DNA of 64,000 bases. Origin: Thiodiazotropha sp040507225. GTDB taxonomy: Bacteria > Pseudomonadota > Gammaproteobacteria > Chromatiales > Chromatiaceae. Shown piece after piece: positions 1 through 8,808 of this stretch (within the stretch, counting starts at the first letter, position 1; each line of letters opens with the position of its first letter). The position numbers and the translations under genes are program-made. The notes below the pieces were generated by a model. It saw only the letters and a list, made by a program, of their open reading frames with translations, did no database searches and had not been told where the DNA came from. Location: NCBI GenBank assembly GCA_040507225.1, contig JBEVVG010000002.1:186001-250000 (forward strand), read 5' to 3'.

Positions 1-2
1 GG

Positions 3-2693
3 ATGGTATTCGCCGCGGTACCGAACGCCTCCACCACCTGTGCTGACGCAACCCTGACGGTCAACACCCTGACCCAGGCGCTGACCATCTCGGGCGGCAC
101 ACTGTTGCCGGGGACCGCCTGTCTGATCGAGGTGGACGTCACCGCCGGCGCAGTCGGCGTCTACAACAACCTGATCGTGCAGGGCGCGATCACCACCACT
201 CAGGGCGCTACCAATGAAGTACCCGTTGCGGCGAACCTGACCGTGATGAATGAGCCGACGGTGAGCAAGGTCTTCGTTCCGGCCAGCGTCAGTATCGGCG
301 AGCGTTCCACCCTCACGGTCACCATCACCAACAACGATACGATACCGCTCACCGGAACCACCCTGAGCGATACCCTGCCGGTCGGCATGGCGGTCTATTC
401 GGCCCCATCGACGGCTACCACCTGCGCCGACGCCAATGTTCTGGCGACCCCGGGAGACAATCAGATCACCCTGACCGGCGCCACCATCCCTGCCAGCGGC
501 AGCTGTACCTTCAGCGCCGATGTGGTCGCCTCGACCTCGGGTGTCCTGAGCAACACCATCGGCGCGGGCAACATCATCACGGACCAGGGAATCACCAACC
601 CGGGACCGGCCACCACCAACCTGACGGTCCTCGCTCCCCCCAGCGTGAGCAAGGCGTTCAATCCCGCATCGATCAACACCGGCGGCACCTCGACCCTGAG
701 CATCTTCCTGGGTAACAGCAATCCCGATCCGATCACACTCACCAGCGCGCTGGTGGATGCCCTGCCAGGTAATGTGCTGGTGCAGACCCCGAATGGCCTG
801 GTGAGCGACTGCCCCGGCGCCGTCACCGCCAATCCGGGCGCCATCCAGATCAGTTACGCCAACGGCGCGAGCATCCCCTCGGGGGGCTGTACGATCTCCG
901 TGGACGTCACCTCCGCGGTGGACGGTTCCTACCTCAACACCATCGCGGCCGGGCAGTTGACCACCACCGCGGGCAACAACCCGCAACCCACGGTCGCGCC
1001 CATCGGGGTCGGCGCGCTGATCAATGCGGCGCCGGGCATCAGCAAGGCTTTCGCCCCGGCAACCATCGACGTCAACGGCATCACTACTCTGACCCTGACC
1101 CTGCTCAACCCGAATCCGACCGCACTGACCCTGGACGCGGATTTCACCGACACCTTCCCCGCCGGTCTGCTGATCGCCAATCCGAACAATCTGGCGGGCA
1201 GCTGTACCCTGGGCAGCGTCACCGCAACTCCCGGAACAGGATCGCTCAGCTACGCCAACGGGGCCACCATACCGTCCGGCAACTGCACCATCAGTGTGGA
1301 TGTCACCAGCCCCACGGCCGGCAGTTACAACAACACCATTCCCGCAGGGGCGATCTCCACCATCACCGGCGGCACCAACCCAACCCCCGCCACCGGCAGT
1401 CTGATCGTGCGAGCGCCACAGCCTCCGACCCTGGTGAAAACGATTGTCCCGGGAACCATCAATCCCGGTCAGATTTCCCGCCTGACCCTGAACCTGGGCA
1501 ATGACAACGCGGTGGACGCCACCCTGGGCGCGGATCTGGTCGATAACCTGCCCGCCAATGTCAGCGTATCGACCCCCTCCAACCTGGCGACCGACTGCCC
1601 CGGTACGGTACAAACCACCGCCAACAGCCTGACCTACACCAATGGTTCGGTGATTCCTCCAGGCGGTTGCTCCATCGCGGTGGATATCACCTCCAACGTC
1701 TCAGGCGGCCCCTGGATCAATACCATCCCGGCCGGTGCGTTGCAGACCAACCTGGGCAACACCACGGCTCCGACCACCTCCAACCTGTTTGTGAATCCCG
1801 CGCAACCGCCGAGCATCAGCAAACAGTTCTCACCCGACACGATCTCCTCGGGCGCATTATCGACGCTCACCCTCACCTTGGGTAACGCCAACGCCACACC
1901 GACCACCCTGACTGCTGACCTGGTCGACAACCTCCCGGCGGGTCTGGAAATCGCGACGGACCCGAACCTCCAGGTATCCGCGGGCTGTGACCTCGCGAGT
2001 GTGGTGGCGATCCCCGGTGGGACAACCCTCAGCTATCTCACGGGCGCCCCGATTCCCGCCAACGCCAGCTGCTCGATCAGCGTCGATGTCACCTCGGTGA
2101 CTCTGGCCACCCTGACCAACACGATACCCGTCAACGGCCTGCAGACCACGATCGGCAACAACAATGTTCCCACATCGAGCAACCTGATCGTGCAGCCGAT
2201 CGCTCCGGGGCTGAGCAAAATCTTCACTCCGAACAGTATCCGCCCCGGAGGCGTTGTCTCGCTGGTGATCACACTGACCAACTACAACGCGGTCGCGGCG
2301 ATTCTGACCGGTGATCTGACCGACACGCTGCCTGTGGACCTGGAGGTCGCGGCAGACCCCAACATCCAGGTCAGCCCGGGGTGCAGCCTGCCCAACGTGA
2401 TCGCCCTGGCCGGTACCGGAAGTGTCGTCTATCAGAGCGGCGCCAGCATTCAACCCGGCGGCTGCACCATCTCCGTGGATGTCACATCCAGCGTGGTCAA
2501 CACCTATACCAACACCATTCCGGTGGGTGGCCTGACCACCACCCTGGGCAACAACCCGGTCCCTGGTACAACGCAACTGCATGTGACCTACGAACCCGCC
2601 AGCATCCCGGCGATGAATCGCTGGGGAATCGCGTTGCTGGCTTCTCTGATGTTGCTCCTGGTGGCATTCCGGATGCGCAGGCGCATGTCCTGA
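3..2693 (+). CDS. Surface repeat protein with IPTL-CTERM tail (5' end outside window)
   Basis: Large extracellular repeat protein. At least six full repeats of about 125 residues are visible, each opening with a motif like (V/I/L)SKxFxPxxI, then STLTLTLxNxN, a DxLPAG segment, a conserved Cys, SYxNGAxIPxGGCTISVDVTS, and NTIPAGxLxTxxGNN. An incomplete repeat at the very start shows that the gene begins upstream of the window, so the ATG at position 3 is probably internal. Repeats of this kind belong to the DUF11/DUF7933-like beta-sandwich group of surface proteins. The C-terminus reads IPAMNRWG, then a hydrophobic helix and an RMRRR cluster, which is an IPTL-CTERM sorting signal with Thr-Leu changed to Ala-Met. 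Inferred role: a sorted and processed outer-surface or adhesion protein. There are two conserved Cys per repeat, possibly disulfide-bonded. Confidence 0.85.
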   Translation: MVFAAVPNASTTCADATLTVNTLTQALTISGGTLLPGTACLIEVDVTAGAVGVYNNLIVQGAITTTQGATNEVPVAANLTVMNEPTVSKVFVPASVSIGERSTLTVTITNNDTIPLTGTTLSDTLPVGMAVYSAPSTATTCADANVLATPGDNQITLTGATIPASGSCTFSADVVASTSGVLSNTIGAGNIITDQGITNPGPATTNLTVLAPPSVSKAFNPASINTGGTSTLSIFLGNSNPDPITLTSALVDALPGNVLVQTPNGLVSDCPGAVTANPGAIQISYANGASIPSGGCTISVDVTSAVDGSYLNTIAAGQLTTTAGNNPQPTVAPIGVGALINAAPGISKAFAPATIDVNGITTLTLTLLNPNPTALTLDADFTDTFPAGLLIANPNNLAGSCTLGSVTATPGTGSLSYANGATIPSGNCTISVDVTSPTAGSYNNTIPAGAISTITGGTNPTPATGSLIVRAPQPPTLVKTIVPGTINPGQISRLTLNLGNDNAVDATLGADLVDNLPANVSVSTPSNLATDCPGTVQTTANSLTYTNGSVIPPGGCSIAVDITSNVSGGPWINTIPAGALQTNLGNTTAPTTSNLFVNPAQPPSISKQFSPDTISSGALSTLTLTLGNANATPTTLTADLVDNLPAGLEIATDPNLQVSAGCDLASVVAIPGGTTLSYLTGAPIPANASCSISVDVTSVTLATLTNTIPVNGLQTTIGNNNVPTSSNLIVQPIAPGLSKIFTPNSIRPGGVVSLVITLTNYNAVAAILTGDLTDTLPVDLEVAADPNIQVSPGCSLPNVIALAGTGSVVYQSGASIQPGGCTISVDVTSSVVNTYTNTIPVGGLTTTLGNNPVPGTTQLHVTYEPASIPAMNRWGIALLASLMLLLVAFRMRRRMS

Positions 2694-2772
2694 ATGCTCC
2701 CCGGCAGGGTGGTCGGACCAACTGCGCAGGACACCTCTGCTGCTCACGCGGTTAGCTTAGCAGTTGGTGTGG

Positions 2773-2811
2773 CCCCCTCTCCCCGGGCCTCTCCCGCAAG
2801 GGGAGAGGGGG
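2773..2811. repeat. CCCCTCTCCCC/GGGGAGAGGGG intergenic palindrome, copy 1
   Basis: Two C-rich blocks separated by GGGCCTCTCCCGCAA face a complementary GGGGAGAGGGGG block, giving a strong hairpin. Related cores occur near 46793, 48344 and 48464 in this window. The outer GTTCGCTACGCTCA-type arms seen around the other copies are not present here. Confidence 0.7.
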
Positions 2812-3077
2812 TCTGTCTGGAGGGATTGGTCATAGTTCGTGGCAATTCGCTTTCTGCAGACTGCCGGATTGCACTTTGAGAGGGTCGGGTTACTTAGGTT
2901 GATGCTGGCTCCTCTTCAGACTCCCGTGGGTCCCCAGCGGGAAGAGCCGTAAAAAACCGATCAGCGGGGTGGGCTGTTTCAGCGTAGCGAGTTCCGACCC
3001 CGCCGGTTTTTGTGAGCATCACAGCGGTCCCCGCAGGGGCGGGACCGTCGGGCGCCGTTTCTTTGGCTTCACTCGTC

Positions 3078-3098
3078 CCCACGCTCTGCATGGGAATG
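3078..3098. repeat. REP-like CCCACGCTCTGCATGGGAATG element
   Basis: Short imperfect palindrome (CCCAnGCTCTGCnTGGG). A near-identical and more complete copy lies at 40865-40891. Two intergenic copies 38 kb apart suggest a dispersed REP-type family. Confidence 0.6.
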
Positions 3099-3215
3099 CC
3101 AGACTGGCGATTGCCTGGAGCGGTTTGAGCGCAACCTAGCTGCTTAAGATTCCACCGGACCCAGGATTCCGCTTCGCTGCCGCCGGGCTTTCAGCCACTC
3201 AACGGAACTCGGGCC

Positions 3216-3815
3216 TCAGTCCGATGCCCGCATCAGTGCCTGATAGGTCTGGCCGATCAGCGCCACCGCCTCGTCCATGTGATCGAACGCGTGACTGCCA
3301 CCCTCGAAACAATGGATCCTCGCGTAGCCATCATACAGCGCGGCCGAGGTCCAGGAGTCGATCAGCTCGTCGCCCTTGTCGAGCAACAGGGTGGCGGGCG
3401 TCTTCAGAGTCGAAGCATCGGTGGCATAGGCCCGGGTGGCTTCCACCATTTCAGCGGAAAGGTAATAGCTGGTGTGCAAGGCTTCATTGAACTGCCAGCC
3501 GACCACTTGCTGCAGTAGCTGCCAGGGCTCCAGGGCGGGATTGATCATGAACAGGTGATGCAGATCGAGACGGTCCGCCAGCCAGGCAGCGTAGAAACCG
3601 CCCATGGAACTGCCGACCAGGACCCGGGGCTGGGCCGCCTGGTCCGGCTGGGCAAAGGTCTCCCTGAGTTCCTGCTCCAGCACCTCCACGGCAAGGGCGG
3701 CGGTCTGCGCGGGATAGGTGGGACTGACGATCTCGATACCCGGCAGCGCCTCACGCAGACGAGCCGCTTTGGCCGAACTCCCGGCACTGTTCAAACCGTG
3801 TAGATAGACAATCAT
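3216..3815 (-). CDS. YqiA/YcfP-family alpha/beta-hydrolase esterase
   Basis: Small cytoplasmic esterase of about 199 residues. It opens with IVYLHGLNSAG (oxyanion region), carries the nucleophile elbow GSSMGG, and ends with the catalytic His in GGSHAFDH; a DKGDELID stretch could supply the acid. Size and motif order fit the YqiA/YcfP family, whose physiological substrate is poorly defined. I place the start at the ATG at 3815, which has an AGAGGA ribosome site. An in-frame TTG 14 codons upstream gives an unconvincing extension. It is followed on the same strand-side region by psiE and trkH, but the gaps give no strong sign of a shared function. Confidence 0.85.
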   Translation of the reverse strand: MIVYLHGLNSAGSSAKAARLREALPGIEIVSPTYPAQTAALAVEVLEQELRETFAQPDQAAQPRVLVGSSMGGFYAAWLADRLDLHHLFMINPALEPWQLLQQVVGWQFNEALHTSYYLSAEMVEATRAYATDASTLKTPATLLLDKGDELIDSWTSAALYDGYARIHCFEGGSHAFDHMDEAVALIGQTYQALMRASD

Positions 3816-3873
3816 GCAAGCGGATCCTCTGCTGATTCCACAGCCCTCAGCACGCAACCAGGACCGGGCAGGA

Positions 3874-4335
3874 TCATACCGTATTCTCCGGAGAGAATTT
3901 CACCGTGGTGATCCGCAACACGGTCAGCACCACGATCACGGTCAGGCTCAGCACCACTTCATGCAAGGTGTATTCCCTGTACCAGAGACTGATCAGTTCG
4001 CCGATCAGCACCACCAGCGCCGCATCGAGTATGAAGGTCACCTTGACCCGCCCGATCTCAAGGTAGGACTGCAGGGTACGGATCAGTTCCAGGGTCGCCA
4101 GCAGCATCACCACCTTGATGATCATCTCCTCAGTGGCCTGATGCCAATGTCCATCAGTAATTCCGTGATACAGAGATTCGAGCAACAGCGCTGCCCCGGA
4201 GACGATCCACAGCAGCAGACAGGCCATGATACCGGCAATTACCAATTGCAGCGCCTTGCGATACACCGTAATGCCTGGCAGCAGTGTGGACGAAACCGGT
4301 GTCTGAGTCGGTTCAGTGGAAGCATCCAGGGTCAT
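3874..4335 (-). CDS. psiE: PsiE-family membrane protein (phosphate-starvation-inducible E-like)
   Basis: Membrane protein of 153 residues with about four hydrophobic helices: roughly 25-52, 70-88, 98-116 and 123-140. The layout and the segments LLESLYHGI, MLLATLELIRTL and YREYTLHEVVLS match the PsiE family. PsiE is induced by phosphate starvation in E. coli, but its biochemical role is unknown. No Pho box was identified upstream. It lies between the esterase and trkH on the minus strand, with a 110-bp gap on the trkH side. Confidence 0.8.
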   Translation of the reverse strand: MTLDASTEPTQTPVSSTLLPGITVYRKALQLVIAGIMACLLLWIVSGAALLLESLYHGITDGHWHQATEEMIIKVVMLLATLELIRTLQSYLEIGRVKVTFILDAALVVLIGELISLWYREYTLHEVVLSLTVIVVLTVLRITTVKFSPENTV

Positions 4336-4445
4336 GAGACTCTCGTCAAACAGCGGGACATCGGGTCCCTGACGGCGGCACAGGATAGCCGGACTCTGTT
4401 AACAGCCGATGACACCCGCTTGAATCCGTATTTCCGGCGGCGACT

Positions 4446-5894
4446 TCAACGGAACCAGAAGGTCGGTGACAGCAACACCAGCAGGGTGAAAATTTCCAAT
4501 CGCCCGAGCAGCATCGCAAGCACCGAAACCAGCTTGCCGAAATCGCTCACGCTCTGAAAGGTGTAAGCCACCTCTCCCAGCCCGGGCCCCAGGTTGTTCA
4601 TGCAGGTCGCCACTGCGGCGAAGGCCGAACGCTCGTCCAGACCCGCGTGCACCATCAACAACACCAGGATCGCAAAGGTGGAGAGGTAGAGACCGAAGAA
4701 CCCCCATACGCCCTGTATCAGGCGCGGATCCAGAATCCGCTTGCCGATGCGCATCGGAATCAGCGCATGGGGATGAATCAGGGCCTTGACCTGCTGCTGT
4801 CCCTGCTTGATCAGCAGCATCACCCGCATCACCTTCATACCCCCGGCGGTGGAACCGCCGCAACCACCGACAAAGCTGATAAAGATCAGCAGCAGGGGCA
4901 GGAAATCGGGCCAGTGGGAGAAGTCCACCTTGGCAAATCCGGTACTGGTCACCAGGGAGACCACCTCGAAGGTCGCGTCCTGTGAACTGCTCAGCAGGCT
5001 GCCATACTCTTCCTCCAGGAGCAGCACCAGGCTCACCACCAGCACCACGGCAAGGACGAAACGCAGGAACGCCCAGACCTCCGGGTCGCGCAGATAGTAC
5101 ATCGGGTTGCGATGATGCAGGACGATGAAGTGCACCCCGAAATTGATCGCCGCCAGCAACATGAATACCACCGCGACGAACTCAACCCCGTTGCTGTTGT
5201 AGTAGCCAATGCTCGCGTCATGGGTGGAAAAACCACCGGTCGAGACGGTCGACATGCTATGTGCCAGGGCGTCGAACAGATCCATCCCTGCCAGCCAGTA
5301 GCCGAAGGCGCAGGCCAGGGTCAGGCCGAAGTAGATCAGCCACAGGGCACGCGCAGTCTGCGCCAGGCGGGGGGTGAGTTTCTCCTCCTTGATCGGTCCC
5401 GGCATCTCTGCCCGGTAGAGCTGCATGCCGCCGATACCGAGCATCGGCATGACCGCCACCCCGAGCACGATCAGACCCATGCCCCCCAGCCACTGCAACT
5501 GCTGGCGGAAGAACAGAATCGACTTGGGCAGATCGTCCAGCCCGGTAATCACCGTTGCCCCGGTGGTGGTGATACCGGAAACCGATTCGAACAGGGCCTC
5601 TACCGGCGTCAGATCGGTGGCGATGAGCAGGGGCCAGGCGCCGAGCAGGCTGAAGATGATCCAGAACAGCACCACGATGAGGAAACCGTCCCGGTTGCCG
5701 AGATCCGCCGGTCTGCGCTGGCCGAACATCCACAGGCTGCCGCCGAATGCCAGGGAACCGGCGAACGGATAAAGAAAATCCACCAGCTGGCCCATTTCAC
5801 CATAGATGAAGCAAACCGCGATCGGAATCAGCAGCGTAAAGCCAAAGATGATCGAGAATACGCCGACGATACGCGCAACGAGGTAACCGTGCAC
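4446..5894 (-). CDS. trkH: TrkH-family potassium uptake channel subunit
   Basis: Inner-membrane potassium transporter subunit of about 482 residues, which normally works with the NAD-binding regulator TrkA (not in this window). All four pore-loop motifs are visible: SGITTTGATVI, MSTVSTGGFSTHD, TSTGFAKVD and MNNLGPGLGEV. The C-terminus TLLVLLSPTFWFR is typical. I choose the GTG at 5894 (HGYLVARIVGVF follows), preceded by a GAGAGA stretch, because it gives the usual TrkH N-terminus and length. The frame stays open to a TTG at 5972, but that adds 26 basic, unconserved residues. Confidence 0.93.
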   Translation of the reverse strand: MHGYLVARIVGVFSIIFGFTLLIPIAVCFIYGEMGQLVDFLYPFAGSLAFGGSLWMFGQRRPADLGNRDGFLIVVLFWIIFSLLGAWPLLIATDLTPVEALFESVSGITTTGATVITGLDDLPKSILFFRQQLQWLGGMGLIVLGVAVMPMLGIGGMQLYRAEMPGPIKEEKLTPRLAQTARALWLIYFGLTLACAFGYWLAGMDLFDALAHSMSTVSTGGFSTHDASIGYYNSNGVEFVAVVFMLLAAINFGVHFIVLHHRNPMYYLRDPEVWAFLRFVLAVVLVVSLVLLLEEEYGSLLSSSQDATFEVVSLVTSTGFAKVDFSHWPDFLPLLLIFISFVGGCGGSTAGGMKVMRVMLLIKQGQQQVKALIHPHALIPMRIGKRILDPRLIQGVWGFFGLYLSTFAILVLLMVHAGLDERSAFAAVATCMNNLGPGLGEVAYTFQSVSDFGKLVSVLAMLLGRLEIFTLLVLLSPTFWFR

Positions 5895-5983
5895 AACTCT
5901 CTCTTGATGGATGATCCGCCGAAGACGGCGCACTGCAACAGGATTTCGAGGTAAAGTATAACCCGCTAACAACCACGGCCCCT

Positions 5984-6163
5984 AGTATCGTGTTTCATCC
6001 CGATTCACGTTTACAGAGGCCCGCACGGGTCACAAGGCAAGGCGCAGCCCAAGGGCATTTGCCACGGGCATGACACGCAGGCAATGGCGTACCCCGAGGA
6101 ACGCCCAGCGCCCAATGGCTTTGTGTCTCGCTATAATCGCGCACTGATATGAAACACGATACT
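5984..6163. mobile_element. MITE-like element bounded by 15-bp perfect inverted repeats
   Basis: AGTATCGTGTTTCAT at 5984-5998 is the exact reverse complement of ATGAAACACGATACT at 6149-6163. The enclosed segment is about 150 bp, carries no gene, and contains a TATAAT box. No clear target-site duplication is seen. The right arm includes the first possible ATG of the downstream binding protein. It could be a miniature inverted-repeat element or a long-range regulatory palindrome between divergent trkH and the ABC operon. Confidence 0.45.
6132..6137 (+). promoter_or_regulatory. Candidate -10 box (TATAAT) for the ABC importer operon
   Basis: A perfect TATAAT lies 12 bp before the ATG at 6149 and 30 bp before the ATG at 6167. 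No good -35 box sits at the expected spacing. Neither ATG has a good Shine-Dalgarno, so the transcript would have a very short leader. Confidence 0.4.
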
Positions 6164-7003
6164 CCCATGAAACCCCTCACCCTGACCGGGCTGCTGCTGA
6201 TCTGGCTGTGCCTCAACCCCGTCCAGGCCGCCCCTCCCCAGCGCGTGGTTTCCCTCAACCTGTGCAGTGACCAGCTGTTGCTGATGCTCGCCGACCGTCA
6301 GCAGATCGCCCTGCTGAGTCACCTCGCGACTGATCCGCACAACTCCTACATGGCGCCCCGGGCGGCGGGCATTCCCAGCCACCGTGCGCGCCTCGAGGAG
6401 ATCATTGCCGCACAGCCGGATCTGATTCTCACTACCCCGTACACCGCCCCCCGGCTGCGCCACAGCCTGGAGCAGCTCGGATACCCGCTTCACGACCTGA
6501 GCCTTGGACTGCAACCCGAGCAGATCAGCGAGGATATCCGGCGACTCGCCAAACGGCTCGCACGGCCCGCCCGGGGAGAGGCGCTGATCGGCGAGTTCCA
6601 GCGGCGCATTGCCGGGCAGCCCTCAGCGCAGGAATCCCAACCGCCGGCGGCCCTGTTCCTGCAGCCCCGGGGCTATACCAGCGGCCGCAACACTCTGCAG
6701 GACCAGGCTTTGCGTCTCGCGGGCTGGCGCAACCGGGCCGCCGAGATGGGGCTTGATGGCTATGTTCAGGCCGACCTGGAACAGCTGATCGCCTGGCAGC
6801 CTGACGCACTGATCACCTCACCCTATGCTCCGGCCCGCGACTCCCGGGCCGAACGGCTGCTGTCCCATCCGGCGCTCAAACGCCTGCTCGGCGGACAGCC
6901 GGTGTATCGCGTCCCCTACAAGGACTGGATCTGCCCCGGACCGATGCTGGCGGACGCGGTGGAGCATCTGCGCCGTGCCCGCTTACGGATGCAACAGCCA
7001 TGA
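6149..7003 (+). CDS. Periplasmic binding protein, BtuF/FepB-like (cobalamin or metal-chelate importer)
   Basis: Secreted solute-binding protein of 284 residues (278 if started at the ATG at 6167, whose MKPLTLTGLLLIWLCLNPVQA is a cleaner signal peptide). It has the two-lobe class III binding-protein pattern: RVVSLNLCSDQLLLML, EEIIAAQPDLILTT, LEQLIAWQPDALITS, and the late W-C-GP motif KDWICPGP typical of BtuF-type proteins. It overlaps the permease by 4 bp, so the three genes form one import operon. The ligand (vitamin B12, haem or a siderophore) cannot be decided from sequence, and I see no cobalamin riboswitch upstream. Confidence 0.85.
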   Translation: MKHDTPMKPLTLTGLLLIWLCLNPVQAAPPQRVVSLNLCSDQLLLMLADRQQIALLSHLATDPHNSYMAPRAAGIPSHRARLEEIIAAQPDLILTTPYTAPRLRHSLEQLGYPLHDLSLGLQPEQISEDIRRLAKRLARPARGEALIGEFQRRIAGQPSAQESQPPAALFLQPRGYTSGRNTLQDQALRLAGWRNRAAEMGLDGYVQADLEQLIAWQPDALITSPYAPARDSRAERLLSHPALKRLLGGQPVYRVPYKDWICPGPMLADAVEHLRRARLRMQQP

Positions 7004-7998
7004 GCGACCGATCGCTTTCGCCAGTCAATGCCCTGCTCGGCGCCAGTCTGCTCGGCGCCAGCCTGCTCTCCCTGTTCATCGGCAGCCACAGCATCCCGCT
7101 GTGGCAGGCATTGCAGGAGAGCTTCAGCGAGCACCCAGGTGTGTCCGCGATCATCCTTACCGAGCTGCGCCTGCCGCGTACCCTGGTCGCCCTGCTGGGC
7201 GGAGCCTCCCTGGGACTCGGCGGCGCGGTTATGCAGTCGCTGCTGCGCAATCCGCTGGCCAGTCCCGGGCTGGTGGGCAGCGCCAGCGGCGCCGCTCTCG
7301 GCGCGGTGGTCAGCCTGTATTTCGGCCTAACCGCTCTGGCCACCTTTGCCCTGCCCCTGGGCGGCATCCTCGGTGCCCTGCTGGCGACTCTGCTGGTTTA
7401 CCTGCTGGCAGGCAGGGAGGCAGACACCCTGACCCTGATCCTCGCCGGAGTGGCGGTCAACAGCTTCGCCCTGGCCCTGGTGTCACTGCTGCTCAACCTC
7501 GCCCCCAGCCCCTACGCGGTTCAGGAAATCGCCCTTTGGATGCTCGGTTCCCTGGCCAATGTGAGCCGGGACGACCTCACCCTGCTGCTGCCCGGCACCC
7601 TGCTGGGGTGGCTGCTGATCGCCCGCCAGGGACGCGCCCTGGACCTTCTGACCCTGGGTGAGGAGGCGGCCGTCTCCCTCGGTGTGGCGCTGCCGCAGCT
7701 GCGCAGGCGACTGTTCCTGGCAATCGCCCTGGCGGTGGGCTCGGCCATTTCTGTCACCGGGGCGATCGGCTTCATCGGCCTGGTGGTGCCGCATCTGCTG
7801 CGTCCCCGGGTCGGTTACCAGCCCAGCTGCCTGCTGCTGCCCAGCGCCCTGGGCGGGGCGCTGCTGCTGTTGCTGGCGGACATTCTGGTGCGTGCCATAC
7901 CCCTGCCCGGCGAGATCAAGGTGGGGGTCATCACCTCCCTGATCGGCGCACCGTTTTTCCTCTGGCTGATCCTCAGCAACCGAAGGCGCCCGGAATGA
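7000..7998 (+). CDS. FecCD/BtuC-family ABC importer permease
   Basis: Inner-membrane permease of 332 residues with about nine or ten hydrophobic helices. Family landmarks are the motif LRLPRTLVALLGGASLG, the MQSLLRNPLASPGLVGSASGA stretch, the coupling-helix region GAIGFIGLVVPHLLR, and a C-terminal PLPGEIKVGVITSLIGAPFFLWL. It starts inside the ATGA overlap with the binding-protein gene, and its own stop overlaps the ATPase start by 4 bp. It should pair as a dimer with the following ATPase to import a metal chelate or cobalamin. Confidence 0.92.
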   Translation: MSDRSLSPVNALLGASLLGASLLSLFIGSHSIPLWQALQESFSEHPGVSAIILTELRLPRTLVALLGGASLGLGGAVMQSLLRNPLASPGLVGSASGAALGAVVSLYFGLTALATFALPLGGILGALLATLLVYLLAGREADTLTLILAGVAVNSFALALVSLLLNLAPSPYAVQEIALWMLGSLANVSRDDLTLLLPGTLLGWLLIARQGRALDLLTLGEEAAVSLGVALPQLRRRLFLAIALAVGSAISVTGAIGFIGLVVPHLLRPRVGYQPSCLLLPSALGGALLLLLADILVRAIPLPGEIKVGVITSLIGAPFFLWLILSNRRRPE

Positions 7999-8771
7999 GC
8001 CTGCTGAGCGCCAGGTCACTGCGGGTGGTCCGCGGGCAACAGGCCCTGCTGGACGGGGTGAATATCGAGCTGCAGCCCGGCCGGCTGCTCGGCCTGATCG
8101 GTCCCAACGGCGCCGGCAAGAGCACTCTGCTGAGAATCCTGGCGGGCATCCGCTCCGCGGACACCGGGAGCGTGCATTTCAGGGGGGTCCCCCTGTCGGA
8201 TCTGGCCACGCAAACCCGCGCCCGGCACATCGCCTATCTGCCGCAGACGGGGGACGTGGCCTGGCCGATGAGCGTGGAGCGGCTGGTTGCACTGGGACGC
8301 GCACCCCACCTGGGGCCCTGGCAGCAACCCGGTACCAAGGACAGGGAGGAGATCGAAAGGGTACTCTGGCGCACCGATCTACTGGCACTTCGGCAACGCC
8401 CGTATGACACCCTCTCCGGCGGTGAACAGGCTCGGGTCAGGCTGGCCCGGGCCTTGGTGACCGAGGCGGACATCCTGCTCGCCGATGAACCGGTGGCGGC
8501 CCTCGATCCGGCCCACCAGCTGGATGTGATGGACCTGCTGAGGGAAAACTGCAGTGCCGGGCGGGCGGTGATCGTGGTACTGCATGATCTTGCCCTGGCG
8601 GCCCACTACTGCGACCGTCTGCATCTGCTGCACGCGGGCCGCACCCTGGCCGAGGGGGACCCCGGGGAGGTACTCAGCGAGGAGAACCTGCAAACCGCCT
8701 ATGCCATTGCCCTGGACCATGGGGAACCGAACAACCGTTTCAAACTGCCCTGGCGGCGACAGCCTGGATGA
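7995..8771 (+). CDS. ABC importer ATPase, BtuD/FecE-like
   Basis: Cytoplasmic ATP-binding subunit of 258 residues that powers the upstream permease. Walker A is GPNGAGKST (about residue 36), followed by the Q-loop in AYLPQTG, the signature LSGGEQARVRLARAL, Walker B DILLADEP and the switch His in VLHDLALAAHYCDRL. Order and length fit the FecE/BtuD group. It is the last gene of the operon and faces the GGDEF-EAL gene across a 37-bp convergent gap in which no clear terminator was found. Confidence 0.92.
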   Translation: MSLLSARSLRVVRGQQALLDGVNIELQPGRLLGLIGPNGAGKSTLLRILAGIRSADTGSVHFRGVPLSDLATQTRARHIAYLPQTGDVAWPMSVERLVALGRAPHLGPWQQPGTKDREEIERVLWRTDLLALRQRPYDTLSGGEQARVRLARALVTEADILLADEPVAALDPAHQLDVMDLLRENCSAGRAVIVVLHDLALAAHYCDRLHLLHAGRTLAEGDPGEVLSEENLQTAYAIALDHGEPNNRFKLPWRRQPG

Positions 8772-8808
8772 CGATCCCGCCCGCTTCGTCAGGCAGGCCT
8801 GTCGCCCG

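Larger units (their letters stand above)
2694..3215. other. Gene-free gap with two palindromic repeat types
   Basis: No convincing gene is present. The gap holds one CCCCTCTCCCC...GGGGAGAGGGG palindrome (about 2773-2811) and one CCCACGCTCTGCATGGGAATG element (3078-3098). Short open frames here lack a ribosome site and family resemblance. Confidence 0.6.

Noticed and set aside
1857..2747. A 296-codon minus-strand open frame across the end of the surface repeat protein
   Set aside because: It mirrors the DNA repeats of the plus-strand gene and shows no independent coding signals.
5999..6148. Possible cobalamin riboswitch upstream of the BtuF-like gene
   Set aside because: I could not find the conserved B12-box or the multi-stem layout, and the segment is bounded by inverted repeats instead. 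A covariance search would settle it.
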